Below are positions 47,762 to 56,095 of a stretch of DNA of 64,000 bases, piece by piece. Position 1 is the stretch's first letter, and each line of letters begins with the position of its first letter. Under the pieces are notes generated by a model that was given only the letters and a program-made list of their open reading frames with translations, searched no databases and had not been told where the DNA came from. Source of the DNA: Limosilactobacillus mucosae DSM 13345. Lineage in GTDB: Bacteria > Bacillota > Bacilli > Lactobacillales > Lactobacillaceae. The DNA lies in the NCBI RefSeq assembly GCF_001436025.1, contig NZ_AZEQ01000007.1, forward strand, positions 1 to 64,000. Reading direction: 5' to 3'. A program made the position numbers and the translations under genes.

Positions 47762-49294
47762 ATGATTTCTAACATTGTTCGCGAGTTTGACCGCGTGGCA
47801 AAAGAAAACGCCACGCGCGTCGTCTATGACGAAATGGGTCGGACTCACACATACCAAGATTTATTGGTTGACTCAAATGCCTTTGCGGCTTGGCTCGATC
47901 AAGAAAAAATCGTTCCTGAAGATGGTCCGATCATGTTTTATGGCGACCATCAATTTGAAATGGTGGCCGGTTTTGTCGGCGGCCTAAAAGCAGGTCACGC
48001 CTACATTCCCGTTGAAGTCGGCTCAGCTCTGCCCCGTATGCAGTCGATTATTGATGCGGCTAATCCGCGGCTGGTCGTCGCCATCGATGACTTTCCCGTT
48101 GAAAAGCTGAACTACGACGGGGCCGTGATTAATAAATATGAATTGGAACAGATCTTTGCCCAAAAGACTTCATACGAGGTTACGCATGAAGTCACCGGCG
48201 ACCATCCTTTCTACGTGCTGTTTACTTCTGGTACCACCGGCTCGCCAAAAGGAGTTGAGATCAGCCACGACAATATCTGTTCATTTGCCAACTGGATGCT
48301 GGGCGACAGTTTTGACATCCCAGCTCACCAGATCTACCTGGGTCAGGTGCCATTCTCGTTTGACGTCTCGCATATGTACTGGCTGACTGGTCTTTTGTCC
48401 GGCAGCACGGTGCAGACCCTGCCACTAGCCGTTGTTCAAAACCTGGGTCAGCTGTTTACCACGCTGCCTAAGCTTGACATTACGGTCTTTGTCGGTACAC
48501 CTTCATTTGGCGACATGGCGCTGCTCAGTCCTCAGTTCAATCACGAACAGATGCCGAACCTAAAGTACTTTGTCTTCTGTGGCGAAGAGCTGACGACCTC
48601 AACCGTCAAGCGACTGTTCAAACGGTTCCCCGATGCGCGCGTCTTTAACACCTATGGCCCAACCGAAGCTGCCGTGGCCGTTACCAGCATGGAAATCACG
48701 CCGGCAATGGCCAACAGTCACGAACGGTTGCCAATCGGCTACGACAAGCCTGGCGTAACTACCACGATTTGGAAGGACGGGCAGCCCGTTGATGAGCCAA
48801 ACGTCCATGGCGAGATCATCATCAGTGGGGACAGCGTGGCTAAGGGCTACATGAATAACCCTGAAAAAACGGTTAAAAACTTCTTTAAATACAACGGCGT
48901 CCAGTCATATCGCACTGGTGACGAAGGCTTTATCGATCAAGACGGCATCCGCCACATCATCGGTCGGATGGATTTTCAGATCAAGCTGCACGGCTTCCGG
49001 GTTGAGCTGGATGAGGTCCGCAACAGTCTGGAACTGAGCGAATACATCAAGCAGGCCATTGCCGTGCCGAAGTACAACAAGAAGCATCAGGTCAGTCATT
49101 TGATCGGCTACGTGATTGCACAGCCCAACGACTTTAAAGATGAAAAGGAACTGACTCAAGCCATTCGTCAAAGTCTGGCTGGCAAGATCATGGACTATAT
49201 GATGCCAACCCAGTTCGTCTACGTTGATAGTTTCCCGAAGTCCGCAAATGGCAAGATTGCGGTTAAGCAGATGATCGCGGAGGCCAATCAATAA
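47762..49294 (+). CDS. dltA: D-alanine--D-alanyl carrier protein ligase DltA
   Basis: A 510-residue adenylation enzyme. It activates D-alanine with ATP and loads it on the phosphopantetheine arm of DltC. FYVLFTSGTTGSPKGVEISH is the P-loop, NTYGPTEAAVAVTS the acyl-adenylate motif, and YRTGDEGFID and FPKSANGKIAVKQ (with the C-terminal catalytic Lys) close the enzyme. Cytoplasmic. Its stop overlaps the dltB start by one base (TAATG). Confidence 0.97.
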   Translation: MISNIVREFDRVAKENATRVVYDEMGRTHTYQDLLVDSNAFAAWLDQEKIVPEDGPIMFYGDHQFEMVAGFVGGLKAGHAYIPVEVGSALPRMQSIIDAANPRLVVAIDDFPVEKLNYDGAVINKYELEQIFAQKTSYEVTHEVTGDHPFYVLFTSGTTGSPKGVEISHDNICSFANWMLGDSFDIPAHQIYLGQVPFSFDVSHMYWLTGLLSGSTVQTLPLAVVQNLGQLFTTLPKLDITVFVGTPSFGDMALLSPQFNHEQMPNLKYFVFCGEELTTSTVKRLFKRFPDARVFNTYGPTEAAVAVTSMEITPAMANSHERLPIGYDKPGVTTTIWKDGQPVDEPNVHGEIIISGDSVAKGYMNNPEKTVKNFFKYNGVQSYRTGDEGFIDQDGIRHIIGRMDFQIKLHGFRVELDEVRNSLELSEYIKQAIAVPKYNKKHQVSHLIGYVIAQPNDFKDEKELTQAIRQSLAGKIMDYMMPTQFVYVDSFPKSANGKIAVKQMIAEANQ

Positions 49295-50511
49295 TGAGCT
49301 GGCTTGAAAGTCTTCCCAACTACACGGCTTATGGCACGCCATCGTACTTTATCTACCTGCTGATTGCCGTCTTGCCAATGGGAATCAGCCTGTACTTTGG
49401 CAAGCGGCTGGCTTGGTATGAGGCCATCGTCAGCTTCCTGTTTATCTTCTTTATGTTCGATGGTTCCAGTGCCCCGCAGATGCTTTCTCTGATCGGCTAC
49501 GTGGTCTATCAAACGATCCTGGTAATGGGATATTTCCATTATCGGCAAAAAAAGAATGCAGCGGGCGTCTTTTACCTGATGACGCTGCTATCGCTTTTAC
49601 CAATCATCATCGTCAAGTTCACGCCGGCAATGGTCGGTCATAACTCGCTGCTGGGCTTTTTGGGCATCAGCTACCTGACGTTTCGGGCGGTCGGAACGAT
49701 TATCGAAACGCGTGATGGCGCCGTTAAAGACCTCAACTGGTGGAAGTTCATCCGCTTTTTGCTGTTTATGCCAACCATTACTTCCGGACCGATTGATCGC
49801 TACCGGCGTTTTTCAAAAGATTATCGCAAAGTCCCCAGTCGTGAAAAATACCTTGAAATGGTCGGTAAGGCCGTTAAATATCTTTTCATCGGCTTTTTAT
49901 ACAAGTTCGTGCTGGCCTACCTGTTTGGTCAGGTTTGGCTGCCATTCGTTAAGCATCAGGCATTAATGTACGCACCGCATTTAAGCTGGTGGGTCGTTGC
50001 CGTGGCCTACGTCTATGCTGGCGATCTTTACTTCGACTTTGCCGGCTACTCGCTGTTTGCCGTGGCCATCAGTTATTTGATGGGTGTCGAGACGCCAATG
50101 AACTTCAACAAGCCGTTCGTTTCCAAAAACATCAAGGAATTCTGGAATCGCTGGCACATGACGCTCTCGTTCTGGTTCCGTGACTACATCTTCATGCGGT
50201 TCGTCTTTTTGGCCAGCAAGAAGCATTGGTTTAAAAACCGCAACGTCCTGTCATCGGTTGCCTACATGATCAACATGCTGGTCATGGGTTTTTGGCACGG
50301 GGTTACCTGGTACTACATTCTCTATGGTTTCCTGCATGGGAGCGCATTGGTCATCAATGACTGGTGGCTGCGTTATAAGCGCAAGCACCTGCACATCAAG
50401 ACCAATGCCTTTACCAAGGGCGTGGCCATGTTTATTACGTTTAACTTTGTCGTCTTTTCATTCTTGATCTTCTACGGCTTTTTGAACACGCTGTGGTTTG
50501 TCAAACATTAA
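49294..50511 (+). CDS. dltB: DltB, MBOAT-family D-alanyl transfer protein
   Basis: A 405-residue membrane-bound O-acyltransferase with about 11 segments. MPTITSGPIDRYRRF and KNIKEFWNRWHMTLSFWFRDY are typical of DltB, and the conserved His is in MGFWHGVTWYY. It forms the channel by which D-alanine passes from DltC to the outside, with DltX and DltD. Confidence 0.97.
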   Translation: MSWLESLPNYTAYGTPSYFIYLLIAVLPMGISLYFGKRLAWYEAIVSFLFIFFMFDGSSAPQMLSLIGYVVYQTILVMGYFHYRQKKNAAGVFYLMTLLSLLPIIIVKFTPAMVGHNSLLGFLGISYLTFRAVGTIIETRDGAVKDLNWWKFIRFLLFMPTITSGPIDRYRRFSKDYRKVPSREKYLEMVGKAVKYLFIGFLYKFVLAYLFGQVWLPFVKHQALMYAPHLSWWVVAVAYVYAGDLYFDFAGYSLFAVAISYLMGVETPMNFNKPFVSKNIKEFWNRWHMTLSFWFRDYIFMRFVFLASKKHWFKNRNVLSSVAYMINMLVMGFWHGVTWYYILYGFLHGSALVINDWWLRYKRKHLHIKTNAFTKGVAMFITFNFVVFSFLIFYGFLNTLWFVKH

Positions 50512-50540
50512 TCTGAGTACTTATTTTTGGAGGTTATATC

Positions 50541-50780
50541 ATGCAAGAACAAATTCAACAACTTTTAGCTGAAGCAACCGGCCGTGACGCCAGCGATTTT
50601 GCCGACACGACTGAAGATCTGTTTGCCGATGGTCTACTGGACTCCATGGCAACCGTTCAGCTGCTGCTGGCTCTGCAGGACGAATTCGACATTCAGGTTC
50701 CCGTTTCCGAATTTGACCGCAGCGAATGGAGTACGATCGATAAAATCGCTGATCGGGTAAAGGAACTGGAAAATGAATAA
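50541..50780 (+). CDS. dltC: D-alanyl carrier protein DltC
   Basis: A 79-residue acyl-carrier protein. Ser35 in DGLLDSMATVQ takes the 4'-phosphopantetheine. DltA loads it and it delivers D-alanine to DltB. GGAGG precedes its ATG. The end overlaps dltD by 8 bases. Confidence 0.97.
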   Translation: MQEQIQQLLAEATGRDASDFADTTEDLFADGLLDSMATVQLLLALQDEFDIQVPVSEFDRSEWSTIDKIADRVKELENE

Positions 50781-52068
50781 CCGTCGCAAACTGTGGTCGA
50801 TCTTTGGCCCGGTTATCGTAGCCTGTCTATTGGTACTGGGCTTTTTTGCCTTGCCATGGAGCAGCTCGCATTCCCAGGCAACCCTGCAGAAAGCCGCCGA
50901 TTCGCTTAGTCCGCGCGTTTTTAAAAACAGCTCGATTAAAGTGGCAGCCATGCAGGATAAAAAGAAAAACTACATTCCATTCTTCGGCTCCAGTGAGTTG
51001 AATCGAATGGACCGCTATCATCCCGCGGTGATGGCTGCTCGCTACCACAACTACACGCCATTCTTGTTCGGTTCCCGTGGTACGCAGTCTTTGCCGCAGC
51101 TGTTTAACATGACAATGATGGCCCCCGAAATGAAGAATGGCAAAGCCGTCTATATCATTTCGCCACAATGGTTCGTCAAAGAAGGCGTCATGCCATCAGC
51201 TTTTAAATACTACAACGGCACTTACGCTAATCTAACCTGGCTGAAACAGGCCAACCCTGATTCGCCATACGATCGCTACACGGCTAAGCGCTTGGTTAAA
51301 CTTTTAGGCGCGGAAGGCTCAGTTGCCAACTATGCCAAAAAAATCGCTGACGGCAAGCACCTCAGCTCATGGGATCGTACCCGTATCGACATGGAATCAA
51401 CGCTGCTCAAGCATGAGGATGAGCTGTTCTCCGGCTGGTTCTTAAAAGACAACTATAATGATCGTATTAAGCCACGCATCAACGAGCTGCCCAAGACTTA
51501 CAGCTACAGTGCCCTGACCAAAGAAGCCATCAGCGACGCCAAGCATTCCAGCAACAACAACCGCTTTGGCATCTTAAATCAGTTCTATGATCGGCGCGTC
51601 AAAGGCCATCTCAAGGACATTCCTGGCAGTCAAAAACACTACAGCTACCTTAAATCGCCCGAGTATGCCGATCTGGAAGTCGTCTTGAATCAGCTTAAAA
51701 AGACCAATACCAACGTCGTCTTTATGATCACGCCGGTTAATGCCAAGTGGGAAAAGATGACTGGTCTTTCCATGCCGATGTACTATCAGACTGCCAATAA
51801 GATCAAATATCAGCTGCGTTCGCAAGGTTTCAACAATATCGTTGATTATTCACATGATGGCGGTAAGCCCGGCTTTATGGAAGACACCATTCACATTGGC
51901 TGGGCCGGCTGGGTCAACTTTGATCATCGCATTGCACCGTTCTTGGAGCAAAAACAGCCGCAGCCTCACTACCATATGAATAAAGCCTTTCTATCCTCAG
52001 AATGGCAAAACCTTAATCCAACCACAGCCAACTTAAATCAATTTACCAAGGATCACCTTGATAAATAA
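50773..52068 (+). CDS. dltD: DltD, D-alanyl transfer protein
   Basis: A 431-residue protein anchored by one N-terminal segment (about 8-27). The extracytoplasmic part is SGNH-esterase-like: FFGSSELNRMDRYHPAV holds the nucleophile Ser, and DTIHIGWAGWV holds the C-terminal Asp-x-x-His. It completes D-alanine transfer to lipoteichoic acid outside the membrane. Last gene of the operon. Confidence 0.96.
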   Translation: MNNRRKLWSIFGPVIVACLLVLGFFALPWSSSHSQATLQKAADSLSPRVFKNSSIKVAAMQDKKKNYIPFFGSSELNRMDRYHPAVMAARYHNYTPFLFGSRGTQSLPQLFNMTMMAPEMKNGKAVYIISPQWFVKEGVMPSAFKYYNGTYANLTWLKQANPDSPYDRYTAKRLVKLLGAEGSVANYAKKIADGKHLSSWDRTRIDMESTLLKHEDELFSGWFLKDNYNDRIKPRINELPKTYSYSALTKEAISDAKHSSNNNRFGILNQFYDRRVKGHLKDIPGSQKHYSYLKSPEYADLEVVLNQLKKTNTNVVFMITPVNAKWEKMTGLSMPMYYQTANKIKYQLRSQGFNNIVDYSHDGGKPGFMEDTIHIGWAGWVNFDHRIAPFLEQKQPQPHYHMNKAFLSSEWQNLNPTTANLNQFTKDHLDK

Positions 52069-52071
52069 CCA

Positions 52072-52108
52072 AAAAAAAGAGCTCGCAGCTAGCTGCGAGC
52101 TCTTTTTG
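52072..52108. terminator. Bidirectional terminator of dlt and the flavin-reductase pair
   Basis: A perfect 24-base palindrome GAGCTCGCAG-CTAG-CTGCGAGCTC (split) flanked by A7 and T5, between converging genes. Confidence 0.93.
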
Positions 52109-52123
52109 CATCTTATCAGGATT

Positions 52124-53380
52124 TTAGTTTTCAGAAGCACCTGTCATCGCATCAGCATCCGTTTCTTCCGGATCATCAACAGCATCCGAAGCCCCTGTGT
52201 TGGCGTCAGTTTCGGCCTGTTCAGCACGTTGAGCAGCCGCCGACATTACTGGAGCAGCTGGTTCGCTAGGTGCAGCCGGTTCCTCATCGGTATCTTCAGA
52301 AGCCCCCGTCGTCGCATCCATGGCTGGAACAGGTTCTTCAACTGGTGCCGGGGCAGCGTGGCCATGCGAGGCGCTGGAGGTTGCATCCGCATTCCAGGCA
52401 CCATTTTCAGCCAGGTTCAAGATGTCATCAACTGAACCCGTAAATTCAATCGTCCCCAGGTAGTGACCATCAACATCCCGTAGCGCATAGTAGCGAATCA
52501 AGACACGGTGACCATTCATCATCAATGGGCGGGCAACCACGTCTTTGGTGCCGTTCTTAAAGCTGTCGATAATGGCCTTAACCGCAGGAACAGCCTTTGG
52601 TGGGTGGCATTCACTGTAGGTTTCGCCTAGTTGGTTGACGTTACGAACGTGTTCACGGTTAGGCTTGTCTGAGTAGTAGGCAAAGCGATCCGTGGCATCG
52701 ATCAAGTCAATTTCAAATGGAATCGTATTGAAGATAGCTTGGACTTCTCGCAGCGACAGGCGGCCGGTCGGGAAGCTGACGTAGGCATCTTCAATCATAG
52801 GACGTTTTACAGACATGAGTTGTTCACCTCGAGAAGCATTTTTGAAAAGTTCCGCATATTCAACAAAATTGGTAAAGCATTTTTCCAGATTATCAACGTA
52901 GGCCTGGTCAGTCAGACGGCCATCCTTGCTAAAGACCTTGGCAGCATTGCCGATCAGCACCTCGTTGCCAGACAGCAGGTTGGCATTGCAGTCAGGACTC
53001 AAAAGCATCTTGCGCATCTGCTGCTGAGCTCGTGCGGAAGCCTGGCGACCATAGGATACCCCCACGATCATAGCTGGCTTGCCATGCAGAACCTTGGATT
53101 GATACGACAGCCATTCAACGGCACTCTTCATTGCGGCTGGAACGGCATGGTCATATTCGGGAGTAGAAAAGATAACCCCATCAGCAGCGTTAATCTGCTG
53201 CTTAAGTTTCCAAACCGGCGTCGTTTCCTCAAAAGGCACGTCCTTGCTAAAAGCCGGCAGATCCTTGATTTCGGCAATCTCAATCTCTGCCATGCGCCAG
53301 AAGTGTTTCTTCATAAACTGCAAAAGAACGCGGTTATAGGAAAAGTCGGCGTTCGTACCGACGATTGCAACAAATTTCAT
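52124..53380 (-). CDS. NADPH-dependent FMN reductase fused to a PAS-like domain
   Basis: A 418-residue protein in three parts. Residues 1-185 are a flavodoxin-fold NADPH:FMN reductase (FVAIVGTNADFSYNRVLLQFM ... VIFSTPEYDHAVPAAMKSAVEWL). About 205-325 form a PAS-like domain (IFNTIPFEIDLIDATDRFAYYSD ... HPPKAVPAVKAIIDSFKNG ... LGTIEFTGSVDDI) of the DUF438/PAS_10 type. The last 90 residues are acidic and Ala-rich, with DA[T/N/M]TGAS repeated three times. It overlaps the upstream paralogue's stop by one base. A redox or heme/flavin sensor-coupled reductase is an inference. Confidence 0.85.
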   Translation of the reverse strand: MKFVAIVGTNADFSYNRVLLQFMKKHFWRMAEIEIAEIKDLPAFSKDVPFEETTPVWKLKQQINAADGVIFSTPEYDHAVPAAMKSAVEWLSYQSKVLHGKPAMIVGVSYGRQASARAQQQMRKMLLSPDCNANLLSGNEVLIGNAAKVFSKDGRLTDQAYVDNLEKCFTNFVEYAELFKNASRGEQLMSVKRPMIEDAYVSFPTGRLSLREVQAIFNTIPFEIDLIDATDRFAYYSDKPNREHVRNVNQLGETYSECHPPKAVPAVKAIIDSFKNGTKDVVARPLMMNGHRVLIRYYALRDVDGHYLGTIEFTGSVDDILNLAENGAWNADATSSASHGHAAPAPVEEPVPAMDATTGASEDTDEEPAAPSEPAAPVMSAAAQRAEQAETDANTGASDAVDDPEETDADAMTGASEN

Positions 53381-53976
53381 TACTTGGCAGCCTCCTTTTC
53401 CGCTTTGGCCAATGCTGCTTCTTCCAGCTTAACTTCTTGATCATTGGCGATCGCAAAGCATTCAAAGTCGCGCAGACACTTGTCTAAGAACTTGATCGTA
53501 CCAGGATCGGTAATATCGCCGTTTTCATCAAACAGATTCTGGGCAAAACTCATAAAGAAGTCTTCTTTTTGAAAGACGCGCGCATTGACCCCCGGCGAGA
53601 TCATAACGTCACGCAGGTCAACTTGAGCCCGTGAAGAGCCTTGCGCGTCAGTAGAAGCCCCAACCAGCAGCACCGGCTTGTTGGTAAATGGATGCAGCTG
53701 ATAGGAAAGCCATTCAATGATACTCTTTAAAGAAGAAGGTACTGAGTGATCAGTTTCAGGACAGGCAATCACTACGGCATCGGCAGCATCGATCGCGTCT
53801 GACATGGCCTGGATGGCAGCCGGCGTTTCTTTGGCACTTTCGTTGAACAGTGGAATCTTGCGCACGTCAACGACCGTCATATCATGTTCATAGGCTTTGC
53901 TGATGTATTCAAGTAGCATGCGATTGTACGAATGGTTGGCATTAGAGCCAGGAATCCCAACAATCTTCAAATTCAT
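53380..53976 (-). CDS. NADPH-dependent FMN reductase
   Basis: A 198-residue flavodoxin-fold reductase. LKIVGIPGSNANHSYNRMLLEYI binds FMN phosphate, and VVIACPETDHSVPSSLKSIIEWLSYQLHPF is the dimer/flavin region. It is a clear paralogue of the N-terminal part of its neighbour and is translationally coupled to it (TAATG). The pair probably act together in flavin or quinone reduction, or in supplying electrons to a reductase elsewhere. Cytoplasmic. Confidence 0.9.
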   Translation of the reverse strand: MNLKIVGIPGSNANHSYNRMLLEYISKAYEHDMTVVDVRKIPLFNESAKETPAAIQAMSDAIDAADAVVIACPETDHSVPSSLKSIIEWLSYQLHPFTNKPVLLVGASTDAQGSSRAQVDLRDVMISPGVNARVFQKEDFFMSFAQNLFDENGDITDPGTIKFLDKCLRDFECFAIANDQEVKLEEAALAKAEKEAAK

Positions 53977-54074
53977 TCACTCCTTATTAATGATAATACT
54001 CTCCATACTTGGCATTATTGCACTAGCCTATTTTAATATAAATTTTGGCGAAATTGTATAGCTTCGCACAAATT

Positions 54075-54100
54075 TTGTGAAAATAATTTCAAATTGTGAA
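54075..54100. promoter_or_regulatory. Rex-like TTGTGAA repeats upstream of the flavin reductases
   Basis: TTGTGAA occurs at 54075 and 54094, with TTTCAAA between (54087-54093) and CACAAATTTTGTG overlapping the left side. The Rex operator is TTGTGAA-N4-TTCACAA, so the match is partial. A TATACA-type -10 lies nearby on the minus strand (near 54055). The redox genes downstream make a Rex-like control plausible. Confidence 0.35.
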
Positions 54101-54120
54101 GTGGAATAACTTGTGATCAA

Positions 54121-54157
54121 TATAAAAGCTGTTATCTCAACGTTTAGATAACAGCTT
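54121..54157 (-). terminator. Terminator of brnQ
   Basis: AAGCTGTTATCT / AGATAACAGCTT stem, then TTTATATT on the minus strand, about 80 bases past the brnQ stop. Confidence 0.85.
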
Positions 54158-54234
54158 AGTTTGTTCAATAATGATTTAACTACTTTTTACCAACTGTCTG
54201 GTAAACCTAATTACGAAATATATTGACCTCTTGA

Positions 54235-55611
54235 TCAGTTTTCTTCACCAGCTGCTGCCAGACTGTGCTCTCGATACCAGTGCACCATCAAGCCCAGTAC
54301 CAATCCAACCAGCGCTGGAACCAGCCATGACAGACCATAGGCAGCCAGTGGCAAGGAATCCCGCCAGCCAGCCACCAGCTTGCCAAACGCGCTGGCACTG
54401 ACTACGCTTGGGAAGGAAACTACCATATCCCCTAATGCCGGCACGACGGTAAGCAAGACAACAAAGAAGTAAACCGCACCATCCCGCTTAAACAACGGCG
54501 AGGCAACCGACAGCAGGATCAGGACCATGGCCAATGGATACAGAAACATCAGCATTGGCGTTGACCAGGCAATGATCTGTTCCAAGCCAAAATTGGCAAC
54601 CAAAAATGAGGCCAAAGTCGTCAAGAACAGCCAGGCATGATAGCTCAACTGTGGGAAGTGCTTGTGAAAGTCCTGTGCAAAGGCTGCCACCAGACCAACC
54701 GCCGTCGTTAAGCAGGTGACCGTGATCAAAACAGCTAAGACGGCTTGTCCCAGTCGGCCAGCATAGGCATTAACCAGCTGCGTAAAGGCCACCCCGCCAT
54801 CAGCTGAAACCTTGAACCGGCCTAGAGTCATCGCGCCGACTACGATCAGCAGCACATAGATCAAAGCAACGGCACTCATTGCCAGAACGCCTGATTTGGC
54901 AACCACTTTGGCAACGTCGCTATCCCGCTTCTGGCCCAGCTGACGAACCGCTGTCACGACCGTAACCCCAAAAGCTAGACCAGCCAAGGCATCCATCGTG
55001 TTGTAGCCCTGCAAAAAGCCATTGACGAACGAGCCATGCACGTAAGCCGTCGTTGCCTGCGTTTGGAATGGATTGGCAAACGGATTAACGAACGCAACGG
55101 CAAAAACGACAAACAACAGGACTAAAAAGACTGGATTCAAAACCTTACCGACGTTGGTCAAGATGTCATTTTCACGATAGGCAAATGCAAAGGCCAAAGC
55201 AAAGAAGACCAACGAGAACAAGAACAGGGCCAGCGTCTGATCTGCCTTGGGAACAAACGGTGCGACCCCAACCGTGTAGGAAACCGTAGCCGTCCGTGGC
55301 GTCCCAAACAGCGGTCCGATCGTAAAGTGAATCAAGACCATAAAGACCAAAGCAAAGCCAACTCCTAATGGCCGACCGATGTCAAAAACCCCTTCAGCCC
55401 GCGTTACCGCAACGGCCAGGACCGACAGCAGCGGCAAAGCGACCCCGGTTACTAAAAAGCCGACTGCCGCGCCGACCCAGTGACTGCCAGCCAGCTGACC
55501 CAGATGCAAGGGAAAGATCAGGTTGCCGGCCCCAAAGAAGAGACCAAACAGCAATGATGCCACGACCAGATACTGCTTGGTCGTTAGTTTTTTCGATGTG
55601 AGTTGTTCCAT
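54235..55611 (-). CDS. brnQ: Branched-chain amino-acid carrier BrnQ (LIVCS)
   Basis: A 458-residue transporter with 12 predicted segments. LLFGLFFGAGNLIFPLHLGQLAG is the LIVCS signature and GYNTMDALAGLAFGVTVV the central motif. It imports Leu, Ile and Val with a cation. The T-box upstream carries an isoleucine specifier, so it is induced when tRNA-Ile is uncharged. Confidence 0.96.
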   Translation of the reverse strand: MEQLTSKKLTTKQYLVVASLLFGLFFGAGNLIFPLHLGQLAGSHWVGAAVGFLVTGVALPLLSVLAVAVTRAEGVFDIGRPLGVGFALVFMVLIHFTIGPLFGTPRTATVSYTVGVAPFVPKADQTLALFLFSLVFFALAFAFAYRENDILTNVGKVLNPVFLVLLFVVFAVAFVNPFANPFQTQATTAYVHGSFVNGFLQGYNTMDALAGLAFGVTVVTAVRQLGQKRDSDVAKVVAKSGVLAMSAVALIYVLLIVVGAMTLGRFKVSADGGVAFTQLVNAYAGRLGQAVLAVLITVTCLTTAVGLVAAFAQDFHKHFPQLSYHAWLFLTTLASFLVANFGLEQIIAWSTPMLMFLYPLAMVLILLSVASPLFKRDGAVYFFVVLLTVVPALGDMVVSFPSVVSASAFGKLVAGWRDSLPLAAYGLSWLVPALVGLVLGLMVHWYREHSLAAAGEEN

Positions 55612-55675
55612 TTTTTTTGCCCCCGAAATGAATTAAGATTAGAAATCACTCATGTCGAATACTGGCTGCGCCGAA

Positions 55676-55966
55676 AATAAAAAGTCCCTTGACCGAAAAT
55701 TCGGCCAAGGGACGCAATCGCGTGGTACCACCCTGATTCACCATGCCATCGCTGACACGGTCTTTTACGTACGGCCCCCATTTAAGCTGGAGCGATACGC
55801 GTGCACGGTAATGGGTGCGACCATCCATCCTTACTTGGTTTAAGGATGAAAACTAGAAAGTGATTTTCGCCTAAGACTTTAACCGATCCTCTCACACCTA
55901 GCAGGACTCGCTGACGGTGGCCAAAGACTACTCTTCTTTCTTCATTGCATTCGATATGATTAACTT
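55676..55966 (-). promoter_or_regulatory. T-box leader of brnQ (Ile, AUC)
   Basis: Stem I is closed by GAAAG / CTTTC. The specifier loop GCGAAAATCA carries ATC (55864-55862), an isoleucine codon followed by A. The AG-bulge AGCGAGTCC and GGTGTGAGAGG are typical. The T-box GGGTGGTACCACG (55733-55721) has UGGU, for discriminator A. The terminator GTCCCTTGGCCGAA / TTCGGTCAAGGGAC with T run lies at 55713-55676. Confidence 0.95.
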
Positions 55967-55974
55967 TTAACAAT

Positions 55975-56003
55975 ATACTAATGCAACGTTAATTTTTCGT
56001 CAA
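55975..56003 (-). promoter_or_regulatory. brnQ: brnQ promoter
   Basis: TTGACG (56003-55998), 17 bases, then TAGTAT (55980-55975) on the minus strand, immediately before the T-box leader. Confidence 0.65.
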
Positions 56004-56095
56004 TGCATTTTTAATAAAAATCACAAATAATTTTTGGCCATTCTACCAATGTGCTAAAATAAGACCACTGGAACGCAACAGAACGGAGAAAAACA

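Noticed and set aside
52077-52101. Perfect 24-base palindrome as an attachment or operator site
   Set aside because: Flanking A and T runs and its place between converging genes mark it as a terminator.
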